A stretch of DNA of 64,000 nucleotides from Streptomyces coeruleorubidus (GTDB lineage: Bacteria; Actinomycetota; Actinomycetes; Streptomycetales; Streptomycetaceae): positions 62,001 to 126,000 of the forward strand of contig NZ_CP023694.1 in the NCBI RefSeq assembly GCF_008705135.1, given 5' to 3'. The translations under genes were made by a program, and so were the position numbers. The notes under the pieces were generated by a model. It was given only the letters and a program-made list of their open reading frames with translations. It did not search any database and was not told where the DNA came from. Shown here piece after piece: positions 23,933-33,321 of the stretch (positions are counted from its first letter, which is position 1; each line of letters begins with the position of its first letter).

Positions 23933-25024
23933 TTACCGGGCAGCCACCGCTCTGGGAGCGGTGGCTGCCCGGCCTCCTGCAACGTCCGTCATGCTGAAGA
24001 CAGCCAGCATGTCGTCATTCCGCTTACCGGCTGGTGAGAAGGACGCTTCTACGCCGACCCATCCCCGGAAGCCTCCGGAGTCGTCAAGGACCTGCAGCAT
24101 CGGTTTCACATGTGAGTTGCCCCGATAGCAGGCGGAGGGGTCCGTCGGAGCCAGGCACGTGCACCAGTGCCAGTAGGTATCGCGGCGGTCGTGCACGCCG
24201 ATCCGCGTGAGGTAGTACTGGACGGAGGTGTCCGTCGTCCCCTGCTGGCACCCCTTCCCGCACGGGCCAGACGGCTGCAGGTAGGTCATGCAATACGTGG
24301 CCCTGCCTCCGCATACATGGAACGGCCGCGGATGGAACGGGCCCGTCTTCCGCTCGAACTTACCGTGTGCCCAGGAGTCCATCTCCAGATTGATCCGCTG
24401 CTTGTGGTCTCGGATCGTTTTCGCCCCCCGGCGCTCGGTGAGCGGAGCGTTGCTGCCGTATCCGTAGCCCGACGTGGCCTTGGTCGAGTACACGAACTCC
24501 AGGCGCGTGATTCCCGGCTGCGCCCGCACCTTCCATTTCTCCGACCAAGGCGTAGCCGTGTTCCACTTGATCAACACGGTCGGCACCTGCTCGCCGTCGA
24601 TCTGCTCCGTGGCCAGGCGGTAAACGCCTGCTCGCCTCTCGGAGGCGGTGTCGTGGAATCCCTCGACGGTCATGACTGGGCACCTGCGTACCCCTGGAGG
24701 GGTCGCCTTCTCGCCGGGAGCGCAGTCGGCGCCCGGAGTGGTGCCCGAGGGGACCCGCTTGGCCGGCTTCCGCTGGTTCCAGAAGTAGGTGCGCGCCGAG
24801 ACCGTACCGGATGCGGCATCGAACCGGTACCAGCCGAGCCGTACCCAGTTCCTGGGGGACGCGCCCTTGAGGTATCCCGTGGAGACGACGAAGTTCGACT
24901 TCTGGCCCGGCAGGTCGGCGGGCGCGGCCTCTACCGGCGCCACGGCGGCGAGTGCCAGCACGAGCGGCAGCAACAACGTATGCAGCTTTCTGATCACCTG
25001 TCGACCATGCCTGTGCAGGCGCAT
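23933..25024 (-). CDS. Secreted protein of unknown function
   Basis: A 363-residue protein with an N-terminal signal peptide (LHTLLLPLVLALAAVAPVEA). The mature region is rich in Tyr, Trp and Cys: WVRLGWYRFDAASG, KWNTATPWSEKW, and a Cys-rich part (HVCGGRATYC, PCGKGC, HWCTCL, SACYRG) consistent with several disulfides. No known domain is recognised; the repeated aromatic strands suggest a beta-sandwich or propeller-like extracellular protein. The ATG at 25024 has no strong ribosome site, and a GTG about 30 bases inside is an alternative. Divergent from the nSTAND1 gene at 25162. Confidence 0.65.
   Translation of the reverse strand: MRLHRHGRQVIRKLHTLLLPLVLALAAVAPVEAAPADLPGQKSNFVVSTGYLKGASPRNWVRLGWYRFDAASGTVSARTYFWNQRKPAKRVPSGTTPGADCAPGEKATPPGVRRCPVMTVEGFHDTASERRAGVYRLATEQIDGEQVPTVLIKWNTATPWSEKWKVRAQPGITRLEFVYSTKATSGYGYGSNAPLTERRGAKTIRDHKQRINLEMDSWAHGKFERKTGPFHPRPFHVCGGRATYCMTYLQPSGPCGKGCQQGTTDTSVQYYLTRIGVHDRRDTYWHWCTCLAPTDPSACYRGNSHVKPMLQVLDDSGGFRGWVGVEASFSPAGKRNDDMLAVFSMTDVAGGRAATAPRAVAAR
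23938..23970. terminator. Hairpin inside the 3' end of a gene
   Basis: A perfect 15-bp stem, GGGCAGCCACCGCTC with GAGCGGTGGCTGCCC, around the 3-base loop TGG. It lies within the last codons of the minus-strand secreted-protein gene, ending only 3 bases before its TAA. It probably terminates this gene and may serve as a barrier between the convergent transcripts. Confidence 0.7.
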
Positions 25025-25161
25025 CAGCGTACCGCGCTGACCTGCGATTCATCACTTTCGGTGATTGGTCTGCCACGTAAGGAGAATTCGCAGTTCCGTG
25101 TTGTAGAAGAAGAGACGGAGGCGGGGCGCTCGCCGTACCACAGTCGGCCAGGGGGTGTGCG

Positions 25162-28100
25162 GTGGAATCCGAGGGCATCGGTGTCCCGCCCGGTGACGTC
25201 ACGTTCGGTACGGAGTTGCGCCGACTGCGTCAACGGCAGGGCCTGACCCTGGCCGCACTCGCAGAGAGGGTGAAGACGAGCAAGGGATACCTGAGCCGCC
25301 TGGAACGCGGGTTGCAGCAGCCGAGCGAGGCTTTCGCGCGGGCATGTGACCAGGCGCTCGGCGCAGGGGGTGCCTTGCTCGCGCTGGCGGTTGGACCGGG
25401 CAGTGGCCAGTGCCCTTATCCGGGGCTGACCTCGTTCGGTACGGAGGACGCGCGCTGGTTCTTCGGACGGGAACGTGCAGTCGCCGATCTGCTCGGGCTG
25501 CTGGCTGATCCTCGTAGCGCCGGGCACCCGGCGGTGGTGATCGGCCCCTCCGGCATCGGCAAGTCGTCGCTGCTGCGGGCAGGGCTGGCTGCAGCGGTTG
25601 CCCGTGGCGCGCTGCCCGAGCGGCAACCGGGTACGCCGACGGTGCTGTACATGACGCCCACTGCACTGCCCCTGGGGGAACTGCGCTCGCAGGAGGAACG
25701 GCTGCCACTGGGCTCGTACGCCCTGCTGATCGTCGACCAGTTCGAGGAGCTGTTCGCCCTCTGCCTCGACGAAGCCGAACGCGTCCGGTTTATCGGAGAA
25801 CTGTGTGCGCGGGCCTCCGACGGACTGCCCGTCGCCATCGGTCTGCGGGCCGACTTCTACGGCCACTGTCTCCCCCATCCGCCGCTTCTCGCCGCGCTGC
25901 GGGCTCGCGCGCTGCCTCTTGGCCCGATGCGGCCCGAAGACCTCCGGGAGGCGATCATCGAACCGGCCGCTGCCGCGGGACTCACGTTGGAGCCCGGCCT
26001 GATGGAGGTGCTGCTGCGTGATCTCGGGGCCGTCGGCGGCACAGGGACGTGCGAAGCCGGAGCGCTGCCCCTGCTGTCCCACGCCCTGCGTGTGACCTGG
26101 CAGCAGCGGGTCGAGGACACCCTCACCGTGGCGGGGTACGAACGGACCGGGGGCGTGCACGGCGCGGTGGCCACGACGGCCGAGCGTGTCTACGGACAAC
26201 AGCCCCCGAACCAACAGGGCATCGTGCGCAGGATGCTGTTGAACCTGGTGCAGGTCGGGGACGGTACGGACACCACACGCCACAGGGCCGGCCGGGAGGA
26301 ATTGATCGAGCTGACCGCGGCCGACGTGGCGGGCGCGCAGACCGAGGACGTCCGCGCCGTCGTGGAAGCCTTCACCAGTGCCCGTCTGCTGACGGCCGAC
26401 GCCGACCATGTAACGATCAGCCACGAGGCCCTGCTGTGGGCGTGGCCGAGACTGTGCGAGTGGATCGACGGCGACCGTGCCCGGCTCAGGCTCCAGCAGC
26501 GACTCGCGGAGGCGGCCCGCACCTGGCACGAGGAGGGCAGAGACGCCTCCCTGCTGCTGCGCGGAGCTCGTCTCGCCACGGTGTCGGACTGGCTGGATGA
26601 GCAGGCAGGCGCGCACCCCGTGCTGCGTCCGGTGGAGAGTGAGTTCCTGCGAGCCTGCCGGGCGTACGAGGAGACCGAGCGCGCAGCGGAGCGCCGCCGC
26701 AACCGCAGACTGCGGCAGCTGGTCGGAGTGCTCGCCGTGTTCCTGGTCATCGCGCTGACGAGCGGGCTGCTCGCAGTCCAGAAATCCGGCGAGGCCGAAC
26801 GGCACGCCGAGGAGGCCGGGAAACAGGAGCACCGGGCGATGGCCGCACTCCTGTCCAGCGAGGCACGACGGCTAGCCCACGCCCGACCGGAGCTGTCCGC
26901 CCTGCTCGCGACGGCAGCGTACGAGCACGAACATACCGCGCAGTCACTTGGGGCCCTGCTCAGCACGCAGGCCCAGGGATTCGTGGGGCGCCTGTCCCAT
27001 CCCCGGAAACAGGACATGCTGTGGTCGGCCGGCCTCAGCGACGACGGCCGCGTCCTCGCCAGCAGCGACAACAGCGGACGGGCGCTGGTCTGGGACGTCC
27101 GCCACCGCAAGCTGCTGCACCTGATCGACGATCTCCCGAAGAAGCTGCGCGCTGTCGCCGTGAGCCCGAACGGCAACCGGGTCGCTGGAATCGACGAAGA
27201 GGGCACTCTGCGGCTGTGGGACGTCCGGTCCGGACGACAGCTGGCACGCACAGTCGCCGCGCCCCCCGGTACCCCGGCTCTGGGCGCACTGGAGTTCAGC
27301 AGGGACGGCAAGGTCGTGGCCGTGGCCGGGGCTGGAGTTCAGCTACGGCTGGTGGACAGGCTGCAGGAGACCGATTCCCCAGCCTCGACCACGAAGCTGG
27401 CCGGGCTGGCCCTTCACCTCGACGGCAAGACCGTGGCCGGCGCCGGTTGGGACGGAAAAATCCATGTGTGGAAGCGATCGGCCGATGGTTTCACCAGCGC
27501 CCCACTCAAGCTCGATGCCGGCTCGGAGGACGTGTTCGACGTCGACTTCAGCCCAGACGGCGCGCTGCTGGCCGCCGCGGGCCGGGATGGCACCGTCCGG
27601 CTCTGGCGCACGTCCGACTGGCAGCCGGCAGGAGATCTGAAGGGACACAGCGGCGAGGTCTGGCGGCTCGCCTTCCGGGCCGACGGCAAGGTGCTCGCCT
27701 CGGCCGGGGAGGACGAGCAGGTCCTCCTGTGGGACGTGCACGCCCGTCGGCGGCTCGTCTCACTGGGCGGCCACACCGCATCCGTCCACTCGGTGTCCTT
27801 CTCCCGTGACGGCCTGCTGGCCAGCGGCGGAAGCGACCATACCTCGGTCCTGTGGGACACGACGGGCTGGCTGAGCGACGGCTGCGGGACCGGCGGCCAG
27901 CTACCACAGGCAGCGGCCTACGGCTCCAGCGGCCTGGCCGTCGCCCACGGCGACGCCATCACCTTCCGCAGCAACGGCCGGTGCCACACGCTGCACATGG
28001 AACCAGGGCCGGTGCGCGGCCTGGCCCGCGAAGGACAGCTCATCGCCGCAGGCGAGGACGCCGGCGCTTTCCGGGTCTGGGACATGGAACGCAGGCCCGG

Positions 28101-28737
28101 GAAACCGTACGAGCTCGATCCGGCCAAGGACCCCAAGGGCTATCGGTACCAATACGGGGTCGCCGTGAGCCCGGGCGGCACCCTGCTTGCCGCTGGCGGT
28201 TACAGCAACACGATCCGGGCATGGGCCATGACCGCTGGCGGTCCCGCCCTCCTGCGGTCCTGGCAGGCGACCGGGACGGTCTGGGCACTCGCCTTCAGTC
28301 CCGACCACCGCACGCTCGCCATCGGCGCCGACCGCGTGGTCGAGCTCGCCCGTCTTGACGGCACCGGGGGCGTGCAACGGTTCGCGGCCCTCTCCGCCCC
28401 GGTCACCGCGCTCGCATACGGGGACAAGGGCCGGACACTGGCCGTCGGAACCAAGGACGGAACCCTGGAACTCTGGGATGTCCGCACCCACAGACGGACA
28501 CTCGCTCTGACCACCCACCAAGGCCCAGTGCGGGCCTTGCACTTCGCGCCGGCAGGTGACCGCATCGCCGTTGTCGGAGAACCAGGATCTGCGCGCTGGT
28601 GGACACTCAGGGCGGACTGGGCCCAGAGCCGTGCCTGCCAGACCGCCTCGGCACCGGAGCCGCGGGAGTGGCAACGCCTCATCCCCGACGTGAACCGCGC
28701 AGAGGTGTTGGAAGCCATCTCTTGCCGAACCTCATAG
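25162..28737 (+). CDS. XRE-nSTAND1-TM-WD40 protein
   Basis: A 1191-residue multidomain protein. Residues 15-70 are an XRE helix-turn-helix (FGTELRRLRQRQGLTLAALA, then SKGYLSRLERG). From CPYPGLTSFGTEDARWFFGR at about 84 begins an nSTAND1 NTPase, with Walker A GPSGIGKSS at 128-136 and Walker B LLIVDQFEEL near 188-197. A single membrane helix lies near 518-537 (LVGVLAVFLVIALTSGLLAV). From about 600 to the end are WD40 repeats (for example VFDVDFSPDGALLAAAGRDG, then TVRLWR). STAND proteins are signal-dependent switches: the propeller senses, the NTPase oligomerises. An HTH plus a membrane anchor is a known Streptomyces layout of unknown trigger; some STAND families act against phage. The start is GTG 25162. 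Divergent from the secreted-protein gene. Confidence 0.85.
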   Translation: MESEGIGVPPGDVTFGTELRRLRQRQGLTLAALAERVKTSKGYLSRLERGLQQPSEAFARACDQALGAGGALLALAVGPGSGQCPYPGLTSFGTEDARWFFGRERAVADLLGLLADPRSAGHPAVVIGPSGIGKSSLLRAGLAAAVARGALPERQPGTPTVLYMTPTALPLGELRSQEERLPLGSYALLIVDQFEELFALCLDEAERVRFIGELCARASDGLPVAIGLRADFYGHCLPHPPLLAALRARALPLGPMRPEDLREAIIEPAAAAGLTLEPGLMEVLLRDLGAVGGTGTCEAGALPLLSHALRVTWQQRVEDTLTVAGYERTGGVHGAVATTAERVYGQQPPNQQGIVRRMLLNLVQVGDGTDTTRHRAGREELIELTAADVAGAQTEDVRAVVEAFTSARLLTADADHVTISHEALLWAWPRLCEWIDGDRARLRLQQRLAEAARTWHEEGRDASLLLRGARLATVSDWLDEQAGAHPVLRPVESEFLRACRAYEETERAAERRRNRRLRQLVGVLAVFLVIALTSGLLAVQKSGEAERHAEEAGKQEHRAMAALLSSEARRLAHARPELSALLATAAYEHEHTAQSLGALLSTQAQGFVGRLSHPRKQDMLWSAGLSDDGRVLASSDNSGRALVWDVRHRKLLHLIDDLPKKLRAVAVSPNGNRVAGIDEEGTLRLWDVRSGRQLARTVAAPPGTPALGALEFSRDGKVVAVAGAGVQLRLVDRLQETDSPASTTKLAGLALHLDGKTVAGAGWDGKIHVWKRSADGFTSAPLKLDAGSEDVFDVDFSPDGALLAAAGRDGTVRLWRTSDWQPAGDLKGHSGEVWRLAFRADGKVLASAGEDEQVLLWDVHARRRLVSLGGHTASVHSVSFSRDGLLASGGSDHTSVLWDTTGWLSDGCGTGGQLPQAAAYGSSGLAVAHGDAITFRSNGRCHTLHMEPGPVRGLAREGQLIAAGEDAGAFRVWDMERRPGKPYELDPAKDPKGYRYQYGVAVSPGGTLLAAGGYSNTIRAWAMTAGGPALLRSWQATGTVWALAFSPDHRTLAIGADRVVELARLDGTGGVQRFAALSAPVTALAYGDKGRTLAVGTKDGTLELWDVRTHRRTLALTTHQGPVRALHFAPAGDRIAVVGEPGSARWWTLRADWAQSRACQTASAPEPREWQRLIPDVNRAEVLEAISCRTS

Positions 28738-29004
28738 CCGTCAGCCCCTGACCGACTGCGTCACGGGCGAGGGCGGGTCCGAACTCGAACGATGCCCCGA
28801 ACATGATCTCGTACGAGGATTCTGGGGTTACGAGCACGGCCTCCGTCCGATGCTGTGCTCGACCAACGTAACGCGTACACGGGAGTTGATCTATCTGTCG
28901 CGCAGGAAACTCGACGGTTTCTACCCTGTGCGGATCAATTGAGCACCTGCTGGATCGTGCAGTCGACCAGCATTCGTCCGATGGAGGGTCGACGCTCGGC
29001 TGGC
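28738..29004. other. Intergenic region, no gene
   Basis: No supportable gene. Open frames here lack recognisable protein sequence. The segment separates the nSTAND1 gene from a helicase-associated remnant. Confidence 0.35.
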
Positions 29005-29263
29005 TTGAAAGGCCGGCAAGTGGGCGATGAACATCGCCGCCGCCAGGCAGTTCTACGAGCGCGAGGGGCGCCTTCGCATGCCGAGGCAGCATGTCGAGTG
29101 GACCGCGGCGGCGACGGAGACGGCGGCGGCGAGGAGGAGCGGGAGCGACGATGCGGCGGACACGCGGTTCGACTCGGCGACCTTCCAAGGCAATGTCCTG
29201 TTCGAGCAGGCTGTTTCGACCAGGCGGCCGGCATCGGGCCGCTGGTGCGCGCTGGGCGGGTGA
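29005..29263 (+). pseudogene. Helicase-associated domain remnant
   Basis: KWAMNIAAARQFYEREGRLRM, here KWAMNIAAARQFYEREG then RLRMPRQHVEW, matches one repeat of the helicase-associated (HA) domain found in tandem at the C-termini of actinobacterial DEAD-like helicases (W-x-IAAARxFYExEGHLRVPRxHVE). The sequence then degenerates and stops at 29261. No helicase core is present nearby, so this is a scrap of a larger lost gene. Confidence 0.5.
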
Positions 29264-29382
29264 TGCTGCCGGGGCAGTGTTCGGCAGCCCGGTGACACTC
29301 TTGATCGCCGCGGGCCGGCTGGAGTACCGACGGTCCCGTTGGTGACCGCCGAATGGCACCGACCGCCCCCGGATCCGTGCCG

Positions 29383-31554
29383 TCAGGAGATGCGGATGTC
29401 CGACCAGTTCGTGGTCTTGCCGGCCTGCGACCGGCTGTCGAAACCGCCCTTGCCGTTGCCCCGGTTCAGCCAGGCTCGACCGTCCTTGTCGAGTGAGACC
29501 AGGTCAGCCCGGCCGTCGCCGGACAGGTCGAGTCCGCCGACCACGTCCTTGTAGGACGTGCCCCAGTCCTTGAAGACCAGCGACCGCGGCTTGAAGGTGC
29601 CGGCGCCGGTCCCGTTGAAGCGCCACAGCTCGTTCGACGCGTCGATGGCCAGCAGGTCGTTCTTGCCGTCGCCGTTGAGGTCGCCCGCGGCGATCAGCCT
29701 CTTGTAGCCGCCGAAGCCGGATCCGGCGAGCGCTCGGGCCTTGAAGCCGCCCGCGCCGTTGTTCGCGTACAGGTACAGCTTCCCGGTCGAGGCGGACCGG
29801 GTCAGCAGGTCTGCCCTGCCGTCGCCCGTCACGTCGCCGGGCGAGACGACCGCGTTGTACGCGCTCCAGTCCGAGGAGACCTTCACGGAGAACGTCTGCT
29901 GGTCGGGCAGCCCGCCGCCGCACATCGTCGGGTGGACGCGGGCCTCGCCCTTCGGGGAGCGGACGAACACGTCGTTGCAGCGGTCGCCGTCGAGGTCGCC
30001 GAAGGGCAGTACGAGCGTGCCCGTCGGCCAGCCGCTCGCGCGCTGCCCCGCGGTCAGCTTCGTCGCGTCACCCGCGTACACCTTGAGCCCGGCGCTGCCC
30101 CGGCCGAACAGGTCGGCCTTGCCGTCGTCCGTGTAGTCACGCCACTTGGGCAGCGCGCGGCCGGTGGTGGTGGCCTGGTACACGCCGTCCAGGACGGTGC
30201 TGTTCGTCTCGCTCCGCAGGTACTCGTCCCACAGCACGACGGGCCGGCCGAGCGCGTCGGCGGCCAACTGCGGCGCCCCGGTGAACTGGGCGCTCTTCGC
30301 GCTCAGCCGCCGCGGGGTGGACCAGGTGCCGCCCTTGAAGACGGCGGCCATCGTGTACTCCTCGTACGAGTAGCCCTCCCGCCACGTCATCGTGACCGTG
30401 CCGCCCGAGGTGGCGGCCGCGGCGACATGTCGCACCTTCTGGTGGGTGGAGAAGCGCTGCGAGTACGGCAGCCAGCGGCCGGTGGCCGCCGAACGCACCG
30501 CGTACCAGGGGGTGGTGGCCCCGCCGGCCACGAAGAGGTCGCCGTTGGGCAGGTAGACGGGCGCCGTCATCCTGTACGTGCTGCCATGGCTGTCGGCGGA
30601 CTGCGGGGTGCTCCACTGCGTGGCGCCGGCGGGTCGGCGGGAGTTCATGAGGTGCGGGAGGTCGTCGTAGAAGATTTCGAAGCCGCCCTGCGGGTCGGCG
30701 AACACCTTCGGGCGCGCGAGATCCTTGTCCGGGACCGGGAAGCCCTGGACCGCGGTCCAGGTGGACACGCCGGGGGCCTTCTCCAGGGCGACGACGGCCT
30801 TGCTCGCCTGCCACTGCCACACCAGCAGGGCGGTGCCGTCCTTGGCGACCGCGAGGTCCATGTTGGCGATGTCGCGGCTGCCGGACGGCGGCTGCTCGTT
30901 GAGGTCGGCCGGAGCGGTCCACGCGGCCTGCGGGCCGGTCTTCTCGACGGCCCTCACGACACCGGAGACCGACCACACGGCGACCAAGTGGCCGTCGGGG
31001 GCCGCCGCCAGGTGGTGGTAGCCCTTCTCGGGGACGGCCGCGACGTATTCGGGCTCGGAGAAGGCGGTCGCGCCGGGCGTGAGGGTGGCGACCTTCAGCC
31101 AGTGGTTGCCGTGATCGTCGGCGCGCTTGGCCCGCCAGGCCAGGCGCACCGAGCCGTCGCCGAGCGAGACCAGCTCGGTGTTGTATCCGCCGGCGTCCGG
31201 CCAGGTCTGCGGGGTGAGCCAGCGGGTGCTGCCGGCGGGCCGGATCCGGGTGGAACGCCCGTCGTGGGTGAGGGAGACGAGGGCGCCGTCCCCGGCCGAC
31301 ACCAGGGCGCTCAACCCGCCCGAGGCTTCACCTGGGTTGGGGGCCGGGGCGTGGAGGGCGCGGGTGCCCCACGGGCCCGGCGCACGCGTCTCGACAGCGG
31401 CCACAGCGGTTCCGGAGGCCGTGGCGGTGGTGGCGGTGGCTGTGGCGGTGCCAGTGGCCGTGGCGGTGGTGTGGGCGGCGGCCGGGTCGGCGGCCGCCAG
31501 AGCGAAGACGGGAGTGAGCGCGATGCCGAGCACCGCGCCGGACTGCGAAGTCAT
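29383..31554 (-). CDS. Secreted FG-GAP/VCBS repeat protein
   Basis: A 723-residue exported protein. The signal peptide at the ATG at 31554 (AVLGIALTPVFALAAADPAAA) is followed by a low-complexity Thr/Ala stretch. The first two thirds is a beta-propeller-like region with repeated TWPDAG, LVSLGDGSVRLAW and VWSVSG strands. The last 230 residues carry FG-GAP/VCBS-type repeats with calcium-binding signatures (GDLDGDRCND, GDVTGDGRADLL, GDLNGDGKNDLLA, LDLSGDGRADLV). It probably binds a surface, polymer or protein. No catalytic domain is recognised. Divergent from the serine protease at 31811, and possibly co-regulated with it. Confidence 0.8.
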   Translation of the reverse strand: MTSQSGAVLGIALTPVFALAAADPAAAHTTATATGTATATATTATASGTAVAAVETRAPGPWGTRALHAPAPNPGEASGGLSALVSAGDGALVSLTHDGRSTRIRPAGSTRWLTPQTWPDAGGYNTELVSLGDGSVRLAWRAKRADDHGNHWLKVATLTPGATAFSEPEYVAAVPEKGYHHLAAAPDGHLVAVWSVSGVVRAVEKTGPQAAWTAPADLNEQPPSGSRDIANMDLAVAKDGTALLVWQWQASKAVVALEKAPGVSTWTAVQGFPVPDKDLARPKVFADPQGGFEIFYDDLPHLMNSRRPAGATQWSTPQSADSHGSTYRMTAPVYLPNGDLFVAGGATTPWYAVRSAATGRWLPYSQRFSTHQKVRHVAAAATSGGTVTMTWREGYSYEEYTMAAVFKGGTWSTPRRLSAKSAQFTGAPQLAADALGRPVVLWDEYLRSETNSTVLDGVYQATTTGRALPKWRDYTDDGKADLFGRGSAGLKVYAGDATKLTAGQRASGWPTGTLVLPFGDLDGDRCNDVFVRSPKGEARVHPTMCGGGLPDQQTFSVKVSSDWSAYNAVVSPGDVTGDGRADLLTRSASTGKLYLYANNGAGGFKARALAGSGFGGYKRLIAAGDLNGDGKNDLLAIDASNELWRFNGTGAGTFKPRSLVFKDWGTSYKDVVGGLDLSGDGRADLVSLDKDGRAWLNRGNGKGGFDSRSQAGKTTNWSDIRIS

Positions 31555-31810
31555 GGGAATGCCCCCCCGGGCAGGACGAATCGGTTGGCATGGATTCGCC
31601 GAACTGTTCGAACAAGTCAGGCGCAGCGTATATCACCCAAGATCGCCCCGCGTGGGGGAATTCCCTCTGGCGCCACCCCGCAACCGCGGCCGGAATTGGC
31701 GTAGACCTTTATCCCGGTCACGGGCTAGGCTCTGCCGCGCACATCACGAGAGCGCTCTCAAGCACTGCTGTTCCACCCCCACCCTGTTGGAACAACGAAG
31801 GGTCACTCCC

Positions 31811-32962
31811 TTGAGACGCACCACAACACTGCGCACCGCACTGTCCGCACTCCTCCTGCTCGGCACCTGGGCGACCGCGAGCGCCCTGCCCGCCTCCGCC
31901 GCGGATGCTCCCGCGCGCTCCACCGAGGCACCGGCCTCCCCCGAGCTCCTCTCCGCGATGCAGCGCGACCTGGCGCTGACGCGGAACGAGGCCGAGGCGC
32001 GCCTGGCCGCTGAGAAGACCGCGACGGCCGTCGAACGCAAGGCGCGTGGCGCGGCCGGTTCGGCCTACGGCGGCTCCTGGTTCGACGCCGACAGTGGCCG
32101 GCTCACCGTGGCCGTCACCCGTGCCGCGCAGGCCGACGCCGTACGCGCGACCGGAGCGGCCGCACGCCTCGTGCGGTACGACGCGCGGCAGCTCGACGCA
32201 GCGAAAAACAGCATCGACGCGCTGTCCGCGCCCACTGGAGTCGCCAGTTGGCACGTGGACCCGAAAGCCAACAAGGTCGTCGTCAACATCGTCGCCGCAC
32301 ACCGGGACGACAACGATGTCCGGGCCTTCCTCGCCCGAGCCCGCGAAGCGGGCCCCGTGACGGTGCGCCAGATACCCACCGCACCGCGTACCTTCGCCGC
32401 CGGCACCGTGGGCGGTGACCCCTACTACACCGGCAACGTCCGCTGCTCCATCGGCTTCTCCGTGCACGGCGGCTTCGTCACCGCCGGGCACTGCGGCCGG
32501 CCGAGTGCGGCCGTGTACGGCTGGGACCGGTCCTACATCGGCAATTTCCAGGGGTCGTCGTTCCCGGGTGACGACTACGCCTGGGTGAACGTGGGCAGCG
32601 GCTGGTGGACCGTACCGGTGGTGCTCGGCTGGGGCACGGTTCCCGACCAGCTCGTCCGCGGCTCCGCCGAGGCCCCGGTGGGTGCCTCCGTCTGCCGTTC
32701 CGGCTCCACCACTCACTGGCATTGCGGCACCGTGCTGGCGAAGAACGAGACGGTGAACTACAGCCAGGGCGCCGTCCACCAGATGACGAAGACGAGCGTC
32801 TGCGCCGAACCCGGCGACTCAGGGGGCTCGTTCATCAGCGGCGACCAGGCTCAAGGCGTCACCTCCGGCGGCTGGGGCAACTGCAGCGGCGGCGGCCAGA
32901 CCTGGCACCAGCCCGTCAACGAGATCCTCAACCGCTACGGGCTGACACTGCACACGACCTGA
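31811..32962 (+). CDS. Streptogrisin-type serine protease (S1)
   Basis: A 383-residue secreted protease precursor. Signal peptide: LSALLLLGTWATASALPASA. An alpha-lytic-protease-type prodomain spans about 45-190 (LLSAMQRDLALTRNEAEARL, SIDALSA). The mature chymotrypsin-fold enzyme starts near TFAAGTVGGDPYY. The triad is H227 (VTAGHCG), D255 (GDDYAWV) and S337 (EPGDSGGSF). Cys pairs around RCSIGF/GHCG and VCRSG/WHCG match streptogrisins B to D. TTG at 31811 is the start: AAGGG lies 9 bases upstream and the signal peptide begins immediately. A terminator follows at 32980. Confidence 0.9.
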   Translation: MRRTTTLRTALSALLLLGTWATASALPASAADAPARSTEAPASPELLSAMQRDLALTRNEAEARLAAEKTATAVERKARGAAGSAYGGSWFDADSGRLTVAVTRAAQADAVRATGAAARLVRYDARQLDAAKNSIDALSAPTGVASWHVDPKANKVVVNIVAAHRDDNDVRAFLARAREAGPVTVRQIPTAPRTFAAGTVGGDPYYTGNVRCSIGFSVHGGFVTAGHCGRPSAAVYGWDRSYIGNFQGSSFPGDDYAWVNVGSGWWTVPVVLGWGTVPDQLVRGSAEAPVGASVCRSGSTTHWHCGTVLAKNETVNYSQGAVHQMTKTSVCAEPGDSGGSFISGDQAQGVTSGGWGNCSGGGQTWHQPVNEILNRYGLTLHTT

Positions 32963-32979
32963 TCCCTCATCAGCACGGC

Positions 32980-33020
32980 CGAGCGGACTCCGTCACGGAA
33001 CTGCCGGCGGAGTCCGCTCG
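32980..33020. terminator. Hairpin terminator of the protease gene
   Basis: CGAGCGGACTCCG pairs perfectly (13 bp) with CGGAGTCCGCTCG, 18 bases after the protease stop codon. Confidence 0.75.
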
Positions 33021-33321
33021 AACTTCGCCTCCTTCACGGACCTGACCGGCTCGATACGGCAGGGCCACACCGCTGTCCGCTGAGCGCGGGCATCCACGTG
33101 AACGACCATGAGCAGGCCCAGCTTCACACCGCAGACTCCGGCGACGGGCACAGCGGCGCGGACTGAGTGGGTCTCTCCATCCCGACCGGCGTTCCGCTCC
33201 GACGTCCCGGAAGCGGAGGAGGATGTGGGGGGCCGATCAGCAGGCGGGACGTATGCGCTAGATTTTGCCTCTCTTTGACCGCGATCACTCACGATCTCTA
33301 CCCTTCGGAGTCGGCAACCCC
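33021..33321. other. Intergenic region, promoter of DUF350 gene
   Basis: About 300 bases between the protease terminator and the DUF350 start. No gene is supported. The stretch GCGCTAGATTTTGCC near 33255 is the most AT-rich part and a plausible promoter element. Confidence 0.35.

Noticed and set aside
25024..26832. A 600-codon open frame on the minus strand opposite the nSTAND1 gene
   Set aside because: It mirrors the third-position GC of the plus-strand gene, reads as low-complexity Gln/Arg/Gly-rich sequence and has no domain or ribosome site.
28855..29359. Longer frames around the helicase-associated scrap
   Set aside because: Only about 30 residues match a domain; the rest is basic, repetitive and differs between frames.
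29932..31704. A 590-codon plus-strand open frame opposite the FG-GAP gene
   Set aside because: Gly/Arg/Val-rich shadow of the real gene; the minus-strand product has a signal peptide and calcium-binding repeats.
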